Assembly: GCA_017794825.1 (NCBI GenBank)
Contig: CP051237.1
Span: 1,054,001 to 1,118,000 of the forward strand
Source: Pararhizobium sp.
GTDB lineage: Bacteria > Pseudomonadota > Alphaproteobacteria > Rhizobiales > Rhizobiaceae
Direction of reading: 5' to 3'
Length of the DNA: 64,000 nt
Part shown: positions 37,741 to 48,354 of the stretch, in pieces
How the letters are laid out: each line of letters opens with the position of its first letter
Position numbering within the stretch: position 1 is the stretch's first letter
Notes under the pieces: generated by a model
The model's database searches: none
What the model was told of the DNA's origin: nothing
The model's input: the letters and a program-made list of their open reading frames with translations, nothing else
Program-made: the position numbers and the translations under genes

Positions 37741-39126
37741 CTATGGCGCCAACGAAGCCATTTCGTTCTTGAGAAAGCTGTAGAACCGCGCATCGTCCGA
37801 CCGCGTCAGGTTGATGCGGAATGCCGGAAGTCGGCTTTCCTGGTTCACATAAAAGAACTTGCCCGGCGCCAGGAATATGCCTTTCGACAGCGCATTGCGA
37901 GCGATCTGCGCCTCATCCGCGCGCTCCGGCAACTGCAAAAAGCTGTAGTAGCCGCCGCCGTCCTCGTCGAAGACGGTAAGCCCCATGCTCTCGATGCGGT
38001 TGCGGAAATCGTCGCGCCGTTCCTTCAGGCGCAGGGCCGTCTTCTTGAGATGCCGCTGATAGCGGCGATTGGTGACCATGTCGCAGATCAGCATTTCGGA
38101 AAACCGCGAACTGTTCACCACGGTCACTAGCTTCAGTTCGGCGATTTCCTTGGCGATCTGCGGCGCGGCGATGGTGTAGCCAACGCGCAGACTGGCCGAC
38201 AACAGCTTGGAATAGCTGGAGATCGCGATCACATTGTCGAACTGGTCCATGAGCGCTAGCGGCGTGCCGGGCTGATCCGGCAGATCGACGAAGGGGTCGC
38301 TGTCAACGATCAGGACTCCCTGCATCGCGCCGACCTGGAGCACCGCGTGCGCCGTCGGCAAGTCCATCGCGGTGCCCGTCGGGTTCTGGCACCGCGACTG
38401 GGTGAAGAAGATCTTCGGCCTGTGCAGCCTCGCGAGCGACCGAAGATGGTCGACATCCGGACCGGTCGCCGTCCTTGCCACCCCTATATGGTTGATCTTG
38501 GCCAGCTTGAGCTTTGCGAAAAGCGGATAGTAGCCGGGTTCGTCGACAAGGACGGTGTCGCCAGGTTCAAGATAGCGGCGAATGATGAGGTCGAGCGCAT
38601 GATTGGCGCCGAACGTCGTCACCACGTTGTCGGCGGTGACTTTCATGCCGGCGCGCCGGCATTTCTGGACGATGATATCGCGCAGGGCCATATTGCCGTA
38701 GGCGCTGCCATAGGCCGTCTGGTCGCCTTCGAAGCGATTGAGGAAATTGCCGGACAATTTCTGCGGAAGAGCATCCTGCATCCAGGACAGTGGCGGCCTG
38801 CCATCGCCGATGCGCACCTGCAAATCCTGGTGGAGTTGTGCATTCAGAAGCGAAACCTGGTCGAAGGCTTCGGTCATGTGCTGCGGCTGTGTCGTCAATC
38901 GGCCGGTGTCCGTGCTCTGGTCGGCGACGTAGAAGCCGGAACCGTGCACCGCTCTGACCAGTCCCGCGGAAGCGAGCCTGTCGTAAGCCTCGACGATCGT
39001 GTTCTTGGAGACGTCGAAATCTTCCGAGGCCCGCCGAATGGATTGCAGCTTCTGCCCGGAGGGCAATGCGCCGGAGATAATGTCCGATGTCAGGCTATCA
39101 ACGATCCCATCGACCTTGCTCATCAA
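37741..39126 (-). CDS. MocR-type regulator (GntR helix-turn-helix fused to aminotransferase-like domain)
   Basis: 461 residues. N-terminal GntR winged helix (residues 1-70; SGQKLQSIRRASEDFDVSKNT, split across the helix-turn-helix) joined to a fold-type I PLP domain. PLP Lys is Lys307 (ISSYSKLLSAS); other aminotransferase landmarks are TFGANHALDL, DEPGYYPL and QNPTGTAM. MocR proteins bind DNA and sense PLP or amino compounds. It sits beside the TRAP operon and is the best candidate reader of the GGTACAGT-N18 sites. An own-promoter repeat is at 39141. Confidence 0.93.
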   Translation of the reverse strand: MMSKVDGIVDSLTSDIISGALPSGQKLQSIRRASEDFDVSKNTIVEAYDRLASAGLVRAVHGSGFYVADQSTDTGRLTTQPQHMTEAFDQVSLLNAQLHQDLQVRIGDGRPPLSWMQDALPQKLSGNFLNRFEGDQTAYGSAYGNMALRDIIVQKCRRAGMKVTADNVVTTFGANHALDLIIRRYLEPGDTVLVDEPGYYPLFAKLKLAKINHIGVARTATGPDVDHLRSLARLHRPKIFFTQSRCQNPTGTAMDLPTAHAVLQVGAMQGVLIVDSDPFVDLPDQPGTPLALMDQFDNVIAISSYSKLLSASLRVGYTIAAPQIAKEIAELKLVTVVNSSRFSEMLICDMVTNRRYQRHLKKTALRLKERRDDFRNRIESMGLTVFDEDGGGYYSFLQLPERADEAQIARNALSKGIFLAPGKFFYVNQESRLPAFRINLTRSDDARFYSFLKNEMASLAP

Positions 39127-39140
39127 TCCGACCCCGCGTA

Positions 39141-39158
39141 AACTGTTCCATTACAGTT
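39141..39158. promoter_or_regulatory. Inverted repeat in the mocR promoter
   Basis: AACTGT-TCCATT-ACAGTT, perfect 6-bp arms, 15 bp before the mocR start. The half-site ACTGT/ACAGT is shared with the operators at 34345 and 37570, though with different spacing, suggesting autoregulation. Confidence 0.5.
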
Positions 39159-39316
39159 ATGGGTAGAAAATTTCTCGCTTGGCGACAAGTGTGCCCACGA
39201 AGCAGCTGGGCAAGTTATTTCTCCCCGCCACCGGCATGGAGCAGTCGCGCCAAACGCCGGACGGTTGTCTTACAAAGCTCGGTCGATCAGTTTTACTGGA
39301 TCCCGCGCCTGATCGA

Positions 39317-40189
39317 TCATATCAGGGACGGCTTGCGCCCGGTTTCCCTGAGTTCGGAAGGGCAGAAGCCAAAGCGCTTTCGAAACATCGCGGTAAATGC
39401 CGAGGGACTGGCGTAGCCGAGATCGGCGGCCACCTGGAAAACGTGCTGGCCATTGCGCAAACGCATCATGGCGACGATGCCGAGCGCCAGTTGCGCCCAC
39501 TCGGAATAGGTCATCTTCAGTTCCGACCGGAACAGTCTCGTCATCGTACGACAACTCATGTGGCCGATCCGCGCCAGCTCTTCCTTGCTGTTTGCGATGG
39601 TCGGTTCCTTCAAGATCGCCTGGCAAACCCGATAGAGACGCCGGTCCCGAGGCATAGGCGCGACGACGTCGAGCCGGCGCGCGACGCGCATTTCCTCGTT
39701 CAGAACAACCACCAGCGCGTCATTCACCAGATCCTGCACGCCAAGGATCTGGCGGGCGATAATTCGCTTGAACAACGGTTCGAACAGGTCGGACACCTGC
39801 AGCACACAGCACTTGTCTGGCAGATGCCCAAGATCGATGTCATGCAGATAGACGGCCAGAACCGAGATTTTTCCGCTGGCAATGGCCTGATGCATATGAC
39901 CGGAGGGTATCCAGACGGCGTGACCGGCCGGAACGATGAGCGCGTAGTCTTCGGCCTGAATAGTCATCGAACCGTGCTGGACGTAGCTCACCTGACCTCG
40001 GTCGTGGCAATGCAGCCTGGATATGAAGCCGTCATGATAGACTGTCTCTATCGCGAAGACAGGCGCGGCGCCAGCCGCCAGATAGTCCACCATGGTGCAG
40101 GTGTCGCCTATGACATTGCTGAAATAGCGATGCGTGCGGTTTGCTGTCAGATACTCCGACGGTAATGTGGATTGCACAGCGTTCCCCAC
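39317..40189 (-). CDS. AraC-family transcriptional regulator
   Basis: 290 residues. N-terminal cupin-type sensor (SRLHCHDRGQVSYVQHGSM; VPAGHAVWIPSGHMHQAI) and C-terminal AraC domain (SCRTMTRLFRSELKMTYSEWA; GYASPSAFTAMFRKRFGFCPSE). It lies between mocR and the amidase gene on the same strand, 66 bp after the amidase stop. It may regulate the peptide/amide ABC-amidase operon upstream or the mevalonate genes downstream. Confidence 0.9.
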   Translation of the reverse strand: MGNAVQSTLPSEYLTANRTHRYFSNVIGDTCTMVDYLAAGAAPVFAIETVYHDGFISRLHCHDRGQVSYVQHGSMTIQAEDYALIVPAGHAVWIPSGHMHQAIASGKISVLAVYLHDIDLGHLPDKCCVLQVSDLFEPLFKRIIARQILGVQDLVNDALVVVLNEEMRVARRLDVVAPMPRDRRLYRVCQAILKEPTIANSKEELARIGHMSCRTMTRLFRSELKMTYSEWAQLALGIVAMMRLRNGQHVFQVAADLGYASPSAFTAMFRKRFGFCPSELRETGRKPSLI

Positions 40190-40255
40190 CGTTTGCCTAA
40201 CCTGTCGTTACGAAACCTAGCAATACTGCGTGAGGGCGGCAACGGACAGAATGCG

Positions 40256-41683
40256 CTACTGTTTTGCAACTGTACCAGCCGGATCGACCGGCGCTCGCGG
40301 ACCAATCGCCCGCTCCAGCGCAACCCCGGCTTCAAGCAGCCGGCGGTCCGCATGCCGCCCTGCGACGAGTTGAATGCCCATCGGCAATCCCGGCTCTGCG
40401 CCGACCGGCACGGACAGACCTGGAAGCCCGATTGTCGGCGTACCGCTGATCGGAGCATAGACACGGCGGAACCAGTCCGCATCGGCGTTGTCGGAGACAT
40501 CGTAATCGTCAACCATCGGCTTGGCCCAGGTCACGGCAGTAAGCAACAGCGGAAATTCCTCGAAAAAGAGTTGCCATTTGCGCAACAGTGTCGATCGTTT
40601 CGCATAGGCTTTCAGAAACCCGTCGCGGTCTTCGATATACGGAATACCGTCGGTGAGCAGGTGGTAGGCCCGCTTCATCTTCCAGTCGCCGTTCTGCTCC
40701 ATCAATGGTCCGAGACCTGCCCGCATTTCGTTGCCGAGCAGCAGCAGCCAGAATTCCATCGTCTCCCAGAGCGAGGGCGGCGTTGTCTCCACCACCTCGT
40801 AACCGGCCTCCGAGAGCATTTCGCCGGCCAGACGTATCGCCGCAGTGACCTCCTGATCGACCCTGGCTTCGTCCGTCTCGGCATGAAGCGCGACGCGGCA
40901 TGGCCGGTGCGAAACCGGAGCAAACAGTCCGTCCGTTGGAATCTGCCAGATATCGCGTGGATCGGGCTGCTGCAGGGCGAGCATGGCCAGTCTGATATCC
41001 TCCATCGTGCGCGCATGAGGTCCCTGAACCGCAGCCATCTGGGAAACGATGAAGCGCTCCGCCAACTGACTTGGGTTATAGGCGGGCGTCACTCCGGCCG
41101 TCGGTCTCAGCCCGTAAATCGCGTTGCAATAGGCGGGATGGCGGACAGAGCCGCCGATGTCGTTTCCATGGCCCATTGCGCCAATACCTGCGGCGGTGGC
41201 CGCTCCTGCCCCGCCCGAGGAACCGCCGGGCGTAAGATCGGGATTGTGGGGGTTTTTGGTCGCACCGTGAAGGTCGTTGCTCGTAAAGCCGCGCATCGAA
41301 TAGCACGGCGTATTGGTGCGCCCTATGATGACCGCGCCGGAAGCCCTGAGATTGCGCACGACCGAACCATCCTCCGGCGCAATCAGATCCTGATAGGCAA
41401 CCACACCATTTGTCGTCGCGCGTCCGCCGTAGTCGACATTGATCTTTACGGTAATCGGCACCCCGTGCAATGCGCCAAGTGGGCCCGTTCGGCGTAGCGT
41501 CGCATCTGCGGCGCGAGCAGACTCCATCGCCTGGTCATGGAGCGTGTCCACGACGGCATTGATGGCGGGGTTCACGGCATCCATGCGCGCCAGCGCGCTT
41601 TCGGTCGCTTCTACGCTCGTTATCCGCCCCGCTGCGATCCCTGACGCGAGATCCGCAGCGCTCCAGCTCCAAAGGTCATTCAT
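40256..41683 (-). CDS. Amidase-signature family amidase
   Basis: 475 residues. The Ser-cisSer-Lys triad is complete: Lys80 (PITVKINVD), Ser155 (GGSSGGAGAA) and Ser179 (NDIGGSVRHPA), with Lys-Ser-Ser spacing close to malonamidase E2. It hydrolyses an amide to acid plus ammonia. No signal peptide, so it acts in the cytoplasm on something imported by the ABC system encoded just upstream. The gap to the ABC ATPase gene is 163 bp with no other gene in it. Confidence 0.92.
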   Translation of the reverse strand: MNDLWSWSAADLASGIAAGRITSVEATESALARMDAVNPAINAVVDTLHDQAMESARAADATLRRTGPLGALHGVPITVKINVDYGGRATTNGVVAYQDLIAPEDGSVVRNLRASGAVIIGRTNTPCYSMRGFTSNDLHGATKNPHNPDLTPGGSSGGAGAATAAGIGAMGHGNDIGGSVRHPAYCNAIYGLRPTAGVTPAYNPSQLAERFIVSQMAAVQGPHARTMEDIRLAMLALQQPDPRDIWQIPTDGLFAPVSHRPCRVALHAETDEARVDQEVTAAIRLAGEMLSEAGYEVVETTPPSLWETMEFWLLLLGNEMRAGLGPLMEQNGDWKMKRAYHLLTDGIPYIEDRDGFLKAYAKRSTLLRKWQLFFEEFPLLLTAVTWAKPMVDDYDVSDNADADWFRRVYAPISGTPTIGLPGLSVPVGAEPGLPMGIQLVAGRHADRRLLEAGVALERAIGPRAPVDPAGTVAKQ

Positions 41684-41846
41684 GCCACTACCTCACTCTT
41701 CTCCGGACGGTTCATGAAGGCCGCCGGTCGCGTCCCCCCGATCATACTGAACGCGCCTTGCTTACGGCCTGCTCGGCCCCTTACGGTCTTGTCCTGGCTC
41801 AACTTCAGTTTCGCCATCGGATCGGGTGCGGCAGGCAAACCGGTTT

Positions 41847-43487
41847 TCATGTCGCGGCTCCCCGCAGAATTGGCGTACCGGCTCGCCGATCGAAAAAGGC
41901 GCGCCCCGGCACTGCATCGAGAAGATTTCGCGTGTAGGGATCGGTTGGATTGCCGAAGAGATCGGCGGCGGTGTTCTGTTCCACGATCCGGCCTTTCTGC
42001 ATGACGATAATGCGATCCGCGATCTCGCGCGCGACGCGCAGATCGTGGGTGATGAAGAGCATCGAGAGACCCATGTCGGCCTTGAGACCGGCAAGCAGCT
42101 CAAGCACCTGGCTTTGAACAGAGACATCAAGGGCGGAGACTGCTTCGTCGGCTATCAGCAACTCCGGATCGAGCGCCAGTGCGCGCGCTATGCAGATGCG
42201 CTGCCGCTGCCCGCCGGAGAATTCGTGTGGGAAACGGTCAAAGGCCTGGCCGCCAAGTCCCACCCTTTCCAGCCATTGACGGGCGGTCCGGGCGGCCTCC
42301 GCCCGAGATGCGCCGAACGCTACCGGACCGCGCAGAATCGACTCCCCGATTTTCAGGCGCGGATCAAGCGAGGACCAGGGATCCTGGAAGACGATCTGCG
42401 CCTTGCGCCTGTATTGACGCAGTGCGGCGCGGTTCATGTCTCGAACCTTTACGCCGCGCCAAAGGATGTCTCCGTTATCCGGCTCGACCAGGCGCAGCAC
42501 CATGCGCGCGAGGGTCGATTTGCCTGAGCCGCTTTCGCCGACTACGGCGAGCGTCTCCCCTTCCCTCAGCGCGAGTTGCACATCATCGGCTGCAATCACC
42601 CTCCTCGGCGGTTCCAGCAGGCCTTGTCGTGTGACGAAAGTCTTGTTCAGCGCCTGCACCTCCAGAAGCGGCGCGGCCTTGAGCGATCCGGATCGAGGCG
42701 ATCCCCTTCCAGGAACCGCGTCGAGCAGCATCTGCGTGTAGCTATCACGCGGGGCCTCGAGCAAATTCGCGGCGTCGCCCTGTTCAACCACCTGACCGCC
42801 TTTCAGCACGACAACGCGATCGGCGATATCGGCCACGACGCCGATATCGTGAGTAATGAACAGCACCCCCATGCCCATCGTGGCCTGAAGCTCCTTGATG
42901 AGATCGAGGATCTGCCGCTGTGTTGTGACGTCGAGCGCGGTCGTTGGTTCATCGGCTATCAGCAGCTTCGGCGAGTTGGCGAGCGCCATGGCGATCATCA
43001 CTCTTTGCCGTTGGCCTCCCGAGAGCTGAAACGGAAATGACTTCCGCAACCGCGCCGGATCCGAAAGGCCGACCCGGATGAAGAGTTCCTCGACACGCGC
43101 CGTCAATGTGGCGGCGGGGCATGCTGGATTGTGAATGCGCACGGCCTCGGCGACTTGCTCTCCCACTTTCTTCAACGGGTTCAGCGCGGTGAGCGGTTCC
43201 TGAAAAATCATCGCCACGCCGGCGCCTCTCAGCGTCTTCATCTCGGCCGGAGCAAGTGAAAGCAAATCCCGGCCCTCGAAGCCGATCTGCCCGGCAACCG
43301 GCTTCACGCCCTGTGGCAGCAATCCGAGTATTGCATGGGCGATCATGGACTTGCCCGAGCCGCTTTCTCCGACGAGGCATACGATCCGGTTTTCCTCGAT
43401 TTCGAAGTTGACGCCGTCGACCGCCAGGGCGCGGTCGGCGCCTTTTGGCAATGCAATGGAGAGTTCGCGAACGGAAAGCAGGCTCAT
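41847..43487 (-). CDS. Dipeptide/oligopeptide-type ABC transporter ATPase, fused DppD-DppF
   Basis: 546 residues with two complete ATPase domains. Domain 1: [45 protein letters not shown]. Domain 2 (from about 275): [45 protein letters not shown] (Ala for the usual Pro after DE). Linker near residue 265. The start ATG 43487 overlaps the permease gene by four bases. It powers uptake through the two permeases upstream. Confidence 0.95.
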   Translation of the reverse strand: MSLLSVRELSIALPKGADRALAVDGVNFEIEENRIVCLVGESGSGKSMIAHAILGLLPQGVKPVAGQIGFEGRDLLSLAPAEMKTLRGAGVAMIFQEPLTALNPLKKVGEQVAEAVRIHNPACPAATLTARVEELFIRVGLSDPARLRKSFPFQLSGGQRQRVMIAMALANSPKLLIADEPTTALDVTTQRQILDLIKELQATMGMGVLFITHDIGVVADIADRVVVLKGGQVVEQGDAANLLEAPRDSYTQMLLDAVPGRGSPRSGSLKAAPLLEVQALNKTFVTRQGLLEPPRRVIAADDVQLALREGETLAVVGESGSGKSTLARMVLRLVEPDNGDILWRGVKVRDMNRAALRQYRRKAQIVFQDPWSSLDPRLKIGESILRGPVAFGASRAEAARTARQWLERVGLGGQAFDRFPHEFSGGQRQRICIARALALDPELLIADEAVSALDVSVQSQVLELLAGLKADMGLSMLFITHDLRVAREIADRIIVMQKGRIVEQNTAADLFGNPTDPYTRNLLDAVPGRAFFDRRAGTPILRGAAT

Positions 43488-44314
43488 GAACGCGCAATCC
43501 TGGGATTCAGAGCGTCGTTGAGCGCCTCGCCGACCAGATTGATGGCCACGACGGTGATCAGGATGGCGAGCCCCGGAAAGACGCTCATCCACCAGGCTTG
43601 ACGGATGACCGTCCGGCCGGCGCCGACCATGTAGCCCCAGCTCATGTGGTTCGGGTCGCCAAGTCCCATGAAGCTCAGCGCAGCCTCTATGAGTATTGCA
43701 GCCGCCACCGTTAGCGAGCCCGTGACAATGATTGGCGAGATTGCGTTCGGCAGCACATGCCGGACGAGGACCGACACCGCCGACTGTCCCTGACAACGGG
43801 CCGCATGCACGAACTCACGCCGGCTGACGGACATGACCTGCGCCCGGGTCAGGCGCGCGAGCGGCGGCCATGAGACCAGCGCAATGGCGAGGATGATCGT
43901 GGTCAGCGAAGGCGTCAGAATTGCGACGAGCAGGATGGCCAGAACGAAGTTCGGAATGGTCTGAAAGACTTCTGTTACACGCACGATAATCAGGTCGACT
44001 ATCCCGCCCGAAAAACCGGCGATGGCGCCCATCGTCACCCCGATGGCAAGGGCCGCGAGCGTCGAGGAAACACCGATCAGAAGCGACACCCGCGCTCCAT
44101 GGATCACACCTGCAGCGACGTCGCGCCCCAGCGTGTCCGATCCGAGCCACATGCCTCCCTCGCCCGGTCGGGCAAACGGCATGCCCGCCATGTCCCAGGG
44201 GCTGCCGGGAGAGATCACCGGCGCCAGCAACGCCACGACACACACAAGGCCAAGGATCGTCAGGCCCACAATGCCCGCAGGGCGGCTCAGGAAGGTGCGC
44301 AGCGTTTCGTTCAA
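43484..44314 (-). CDS. ABC transporter permease (DppC type)
   Basis: 276 residues, six predicted membrane segments. LGSDTLGRDVAAGVIHGARVSL near the N-terminus is the DppC hallmark, and the EAA-like loop EFVHAARCQGQSAVSVLVRHVLPN docks to the ATPase. Four-base overlaps with the neighbours on both sides. Confidence 0.94.
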   Translation of the reverse strand: MNETLRTFLSRPAGIVGLTILGLVCVVALLAPVISPGSPWDMAGMPFARPGEGGMWLGSDTLGRDVAAGVIHGARVSLLIGVSSTLAALAIGVTMGAIAGFSGGIVDLIIVRVTEVFQTIPNFVLAILLVAILTPSLTTIILAIALVSWPPLARLTRAQVMSVSRREFVHAARCQGQSAVSVLVRHVLPNAISPIIVTGSLTVAAAILIEAALSFMGLGDPNHMSWGYMVGAGRTVIRQAWWMSVFPGLAILITVVAINLVGEALNDALNPRIARS

Positions 44315-45288
44315 TTCACGGCCATCCTTGGATCGATCAACCGCTGCATCAAGTCCGTCAGCAGGTTCACGGCGATAACCATTACGGACATGACGAGGAA
44401 CAGGCCGAGAAGAACCGGATAATCGCGAGCGGTGACTGCATCGAACGTCAGCCGGCCGAGGCCAGGCCAGCTGAAAACCGTTTCGACGACCACCGCGCCA
44501 CCGACCATCGCTCCCACCTGAAGCCCGGCGAATGCAACGACAGGCAGTGCAGCGTTGCGCAGCATGTGGCCGCGCAGGATCGCCGCTTCACCCAGCCCCT
44601 TGGCGCGAGCAGTCTTGACGTGATCCTCCGCCGCCACCTCGATCAGCGAGGATCGCATGAGGCGCGTGTAGACCGCCATGTATATCGCCCCCAGGGTGAC
44701 GGCAGGCAGGAACAGATGTTTCGCTACGTCCCATGCATACGCCAGCGGTCCAAAACTGTCGGAACGCATGTCGGAGTAGCCGAATGCGGGCAACCATTCG
44801 AGCTGGACCGAGAAAACGAGCACGAGCATCAGACCCAACCAGAATACCGGCGTTGCATAAAGCAGCAAGGCAACAAGCGAGATGGCGAGGTCGGACCATT
44901 TCCCGTGTCGCAATCCCGCCAGCGCACCGCAAGTCACGCCTCCGATCAGCGAGAGAAAGAACGCTGAAAGCGTCAACATCAGCGTCGGCCCCAGTCGCTC
45001 CAGGATCAAATCGGTCACCGGTCGCCGCTGACGATATGAATAGCCAAGGTCGAGGCGCGCGATCTTGCCGATATAGGTGCCGAGTTGCACCAGGAACGGC
45101 TGATCCAGCCCGTATTCGGCGCGCAGGTCCGCCAGGAACTTTTCATCCGTCGCGCCGGACTGACCGGCAATCACGCTGGCCGGGTCGCCAGGCGCCGAGT
45201 GAACGAGCGTGAAGTTGATCGTGGCAATGACGAGGATCGCAAGAACGATCCCCGTCAGTTTCGCAAGCAACCGGCTGATTATGATCAT
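44311..45288 (-). CDS. ABC transporter permease (DppB type)
   Basis: 325 residues from ATG 45288, which overlaps the binding-protein stop (ATGA). About six membrane segments; HSAPGDPASVIAGQSG after the first helix and the EAA loop DHVKTARAKGLGEAAILRGHMLRNA are typical of DppB. A longer frame upstream would run into the binding-protein gene. Confidence 0.94.
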   Translation of the reverse strand: MIIISRLLAKLTGIVLAILVIATINFTLVHSAPGDPASVIAGQSGATDEKFLADLRAEYGLDQPFLVQLGTYIGKIARLDLGYSYRQRRPVTDLILERLGPTLMLTLSAFFLSLIGGVTCGALAGLRHGKWSDLAISLVALLLYATPVFWLGLMLVLVFSVQLEWLPAFGYSDMRSDSFGPLAYAWDVAKHLFLPAVTLGAIYMAVYTRLMRSSLIEVAAEDHVKTARAKGLGEAAILRGHMLRNAALPVVAFAGLQVGAMVGGAVVVETVFSWPGLGRLTFDAVTARDYPVLLGLFLVMSVMVIAVNLLTDLMQRLIDPRMAVN

Positions 45289-46883
45289 GAAGCGTAGTGG
45301 GCCTCGGCGAAGTTCGCGTTGACGCCGGTCGCGCTGACGATCAGGTCTTTGATGCGTGTGTCGTGCAGGGTCGCGAACTTCTGTTCGGTCATCCATAGAA
45401 CGGGAAGTTCATCGACGAGGATTTTTTGCACTGCGGAGTACAGTTCCTGACGCGCCTCTTCGGTTGTCTGGACCGCCGCCTCTGAGAACAGGCGGTCAAC
45501 CTCGGCGTTTTCGTAGCCTTCGGTATTGGTGAACATAACACCCTTCCGGATATTGGAAGAGATGTAGGAACGCGCCACGCCGAGCGCCGGATCGCCGAAT
45601 TGATAGAGCATGTTGCAGGTCGTGTCGTAATCCCAGTTCGACACCGTCTCGGCAAATCCGCCGGGATCGGTGCTGTCAAGAACCACTTCGATGCCGCCCG
45701 CGCTCATTGCCTGGCGGAAGTACTCAGCCAGCCGCGTCCACATCTCGCCGAATGGCACCACGAGGTGATGGATTGTAATCCGGTTGCCGCTGGCGTCCGG
45801 GGTCAGCCCCATCTCGTCAAGCAGCGCCGTCGCCTTCTCGACGCTCGTGTCGTAGTTCGCTACGTCTGCGTCGTAGAATTTTGTGGTGGACGCAATGGGG
45901 CCGGTCGCCGGTTCGGCCAGCCCGAACATGATCCGGTCGACAATGATTTGCCTGTCGAGCAAATGCATCATCGCCTTGCGGAATCGCACGTCGTTGAATG
46001 GTTCGCGCCGCAGGTTCGGTTCGTACCAGAGAACGGGGCTGAAAAATTCGTAGCCTTTCGTCGTCAATTCCAGGTGCGGCAATTCGGCAAGTCGCGAAAC
46101 GTCAAAGGTCTCGATGTCACTGAACTGGGAAAGCTGCGCTTCGCCGGTCTCCATCGCCACGGCGCGCGCCGCGCCATCCGGAATGACGCGATAATAGATC
46201 TCGGTAAGATGCGGTTTGCCTTCCTGGTAATAATCGGGGTTCGCTTCCAGCCGGATATGAGAGCCGGCCACCCACTCGGCCAGTCTGAACGGACCGGTTC
46301 CGACCGGTGTGTCGTTTGCCGGCGCGTTCCGGTAGTCGGCGCCTTCATACAGATGTTTCGGTGCTATCGGCGCCGAAGATGTTTCGAAAGCAAGCAGGAA
46401 CGGGGCAAACGGTTCCTTGAGCTTGAAGATGACAGTGTAGTCGCCGTCCGCCGTGATACTCTCGCAGCGCTCGAAATTTGCACGGGCGCGCGGATGGACC
46501 TCCTTCAGCATGACATCGCAGGAGAAAACCACGTCCGCCGCAGTGAACGGAGCCCCGTCATGCCATTTGACCCCCTCGACGAGCTTGAAAGTATAGGTCA
46601 GCCCGTCCTCCGAGACCTCCCAGCTCTCGGCCAGCTGCGGTTTGGGCGTGAGGTCGAAATCGTATGAAAGAAGGCTTTCGTAGATCTTGCCGCCCACGAC
46701 CCCGACCGGAATCTGCTGGTTCAGTGGAAGGATGAGGATCGGCGGTTCGGGTTGAATGATCGCTGTCAGGCCGCCATTGCCGGACTGGGCATAGGCCATG
46801 CCGTCACCGAACGGGTTCAAGCCTCCCGCCATTCCGGCCGCGCCCGATGCCAAAATCAGTTTGGTAAAGTCTCGTCTTAGCAT
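45285..46883 (-). CDS. ABC transporter substrate-binding protein, family 5 (dipeptide type)
   Basis: 532 residues from ATG 46883 behind CAGGAGG. The N-terminus MLRRDFTKLILASGAAGMAGG has RRDFTK, a Tat-like twin-arginine export signal. Family 5 landmarks: LAESWEVSEDGLTYTFKLVEGVKWHDG, DTPVGTGPFRLAEW and the C-terminal VNANFAEAHY. Probably carries an amide or peptide-like ligand for the amidase encoded downstream. First gene of the operon, divergent from the dehydrogenase gene. Confidence 0.93.
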   Translation of the reverse strand: MLRRDFTKLILASGAAGMAGGLNPFGDGMAYAQSGNGGLTAIIQPEPPILILPLNQQIPVGVVGGKIYESLLSYDFDLTPKPQLAESWEVSEDGLTYTFKLVEGVKWHDGAPFTAADVVFSCDVMLKEVHPRARANFERCESITADGDYTVIFKLKEPFAPFLLAFETSSAPIAPKHLYEGADYRNAPANDTPVGTGPFRLAEWVAGSHIRLEANPDYYQEGKPHLTEIYYRVIPDGAARAVAMETGEAQLSQFSDIETFDVSRLAELPHLELTTKGYEFFSPVLWYEPNLRREPFNDVRFRKAMMHLLDRQIIVDRIMFGLAEPATGPIASTTKFYDADVANYDTSVEKATALLDEMGLTPDASGNRITIHHLVVPFGEMWTRLAEYFRQAMSAGGIEVVLDSTDPGGFAETVSNWDYDTTCNMLYQFGDPALGVARSYISSNIRKGVMFTNTEGYENAEVDRLFSEAAVQTTEEARQELYSAVQKILVDELPVLWMTEQKFATLHDTRIKDLIVSATGVNANFAEAHYAS

Positions 46884-47131
46884 ATCAGCCTCCTGTGGGG
46901 TGCACCTCAACAGCGTGAATACATGCATCCGTTGTATTGTCGCACTTCATCCTACACTTGGGTTTCGGCGCTGATAGCAGCAAACAGGCCATCATGTTAC
47001 GGAGATCGGCCATTGCCACCACCCTCGCGCGCAGATTGGCCCGTTCGCGACAATCGAAAGCCCGACATCGACAAGACGCCCGCCGCTTCCGGCGCATGAT
47101 AGCGAATAACCAGCATAAGGAGAGTGCGTCA

Positions 47132-48055
47132 ATGCGTCTGGCGTTAATCAATCGCGACGGCGGACTCGACTTCCTCGAAGAACGACTTCGTGAAGCGTTG
47201 CCGGGAATTCCGCTGCTCACATGGCCGGAGGACGGCGCCATGGACGCCGAAGTCGCGATTTGCTGGGATCCGCTTCCGGGAACGTTGCGCGATATGCGGA
47301 ACCTGCGCCTGATTCACTCCATCGGAGCAGGCGTGGACAAGCTCCTGGCCGATCCGACGCTGCCCGACCTGCCTGTGTGCCGTATCCGCGATCACGACCT
47401 CGCCCGGGCCATGGGAGAATACTGCCTTTGGGCCACGATCTGGTTCCAGCGCCAGTTCGACCGCATCGTGCTGAATGCGCGCTCGAAGATTTGGGAGCGT
47501 TTCGTCCAGCGTCCGGCGGCGGAGACGCCGGTCTGCGTTCTGGGCCTAGGCGCGATCGGGCGGCATGTCGCCGAACAGTTGCGTGATGCGGGCTACCCCG
47601 TGCACGGATGGTCGCGGACCGCGCGCGACATCCCAGGAATAACCTGCCACACCGGACAGGACGGGATGCATGCCGCACTTGCTGATGCGCTGGTCGTTAT
47701 CTGCCTGCTCCCTCTGACGCCGGAAACGCATGGCATCCTGAACAGCAGACTGTTTGCGCAATTGCCGGAAGGAGCAGGCTTGGTGCTGTGCAGCCGGGGC
47801 GAACATCTGGCGCGGGACGATCTTCTGGAAGCCATCCGCTCCGGACACATGCGCGGGGCGGTGCTGGACGTATTCGACCGGGAACCGCTTTCGACCGAGG
47901 ATCCGCTCTGGGAAGAACCGGGCGTACTGATCACGCCCCATATGTCGGCGCTGACCAAGCCGCGCCGGATCGCGGAACAGATCGCAGACAATGTCCGCCG
48001 CCTGCGGGAAGGACGCCAGCTCTGCAATCTGATCGACCGCAGTCGGGGCTATTGA
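47132..48055 (+). CDS. D-2-hydroxyacid dehydrogenase (glyoxylate/hydroxypyruvate reductase A-like)
   Basis: 307 residues from ATG 47132 behind AAGGAGA. NAD(P) fold VCVLGLGAIGRHVAEQLRDAG, catalytic set: CSRGEHL (in place of the usual N-x-x-R-G), DVFDREPLSTEDPLW with the Glu, and ITPHMSA with the His. Resembles the GhrA branch. It reduces 2-oxo acids such as glyoxylate. Divergent from the ABC operon across 248 bp (46884-47131), which holds no other credible gene. Confidence 0.9.
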   Translation: MRLALINRDGGLDFLEERLREALPGIPLLTWPEDGAMDAEVAICWDPLPGTLRDMRNLRLIHSIGAGVDKLLADPTLPDLPVCRIRDHDLARAMGEYCLWATIWFQRQFDRIVLNARSKIWERFVQRPAAETPVCVLGLGAIGRHVAEQLRDAGYPVHGWSRTARDIPGITCHTGQDGMHAALADALVVICLLPLTPETHGILNSRLFAQLPEGAGLVLCSRGEHLARDDLLEAIRSGHMRGAVLDVFDREPLSTEDPLWEEPGVLITPHMSALTKPRRIAEQIADNVRRLREGRQLCNLIDRSRGY

Positions 48056-48354
48056 TTGTCCCGTTCGATACAGACTTTACGATCGCCGTCTTCAAACAGC
48101 CGGCTCGCCGTCTGCAGGCTCTGGCTCGGATCGAATGTTTTGACACATAAGCGCCGCCCTGCCCGGATGCGAGCGACAGCGCCTGAGTTCAAGCCTTCGG
48201 CGTATGGTCAGGCATACCGTCAACGTGACTTTCATTCTCAAGTTGGCGCAGGTTGGCCGGAAAGAGGTCGGCTTGGAAAATAAAAGTGGTAGCAACACAT
48301 CAGGTCTGGGGGAAACTTCCTCACGCCAGCCCCTACTAAAAAATCGCCTTGGCT

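Noticed and set aside
40243..40276. Third full copy of the GGTACAGT-N18-ACTGTACC operator
   Set aside because: The right arm is perfect but the left arm matches only 5 of 8 positions and the right arm lies inside the amidase coding sequence. It is mentioned as a weak match, not annotated.
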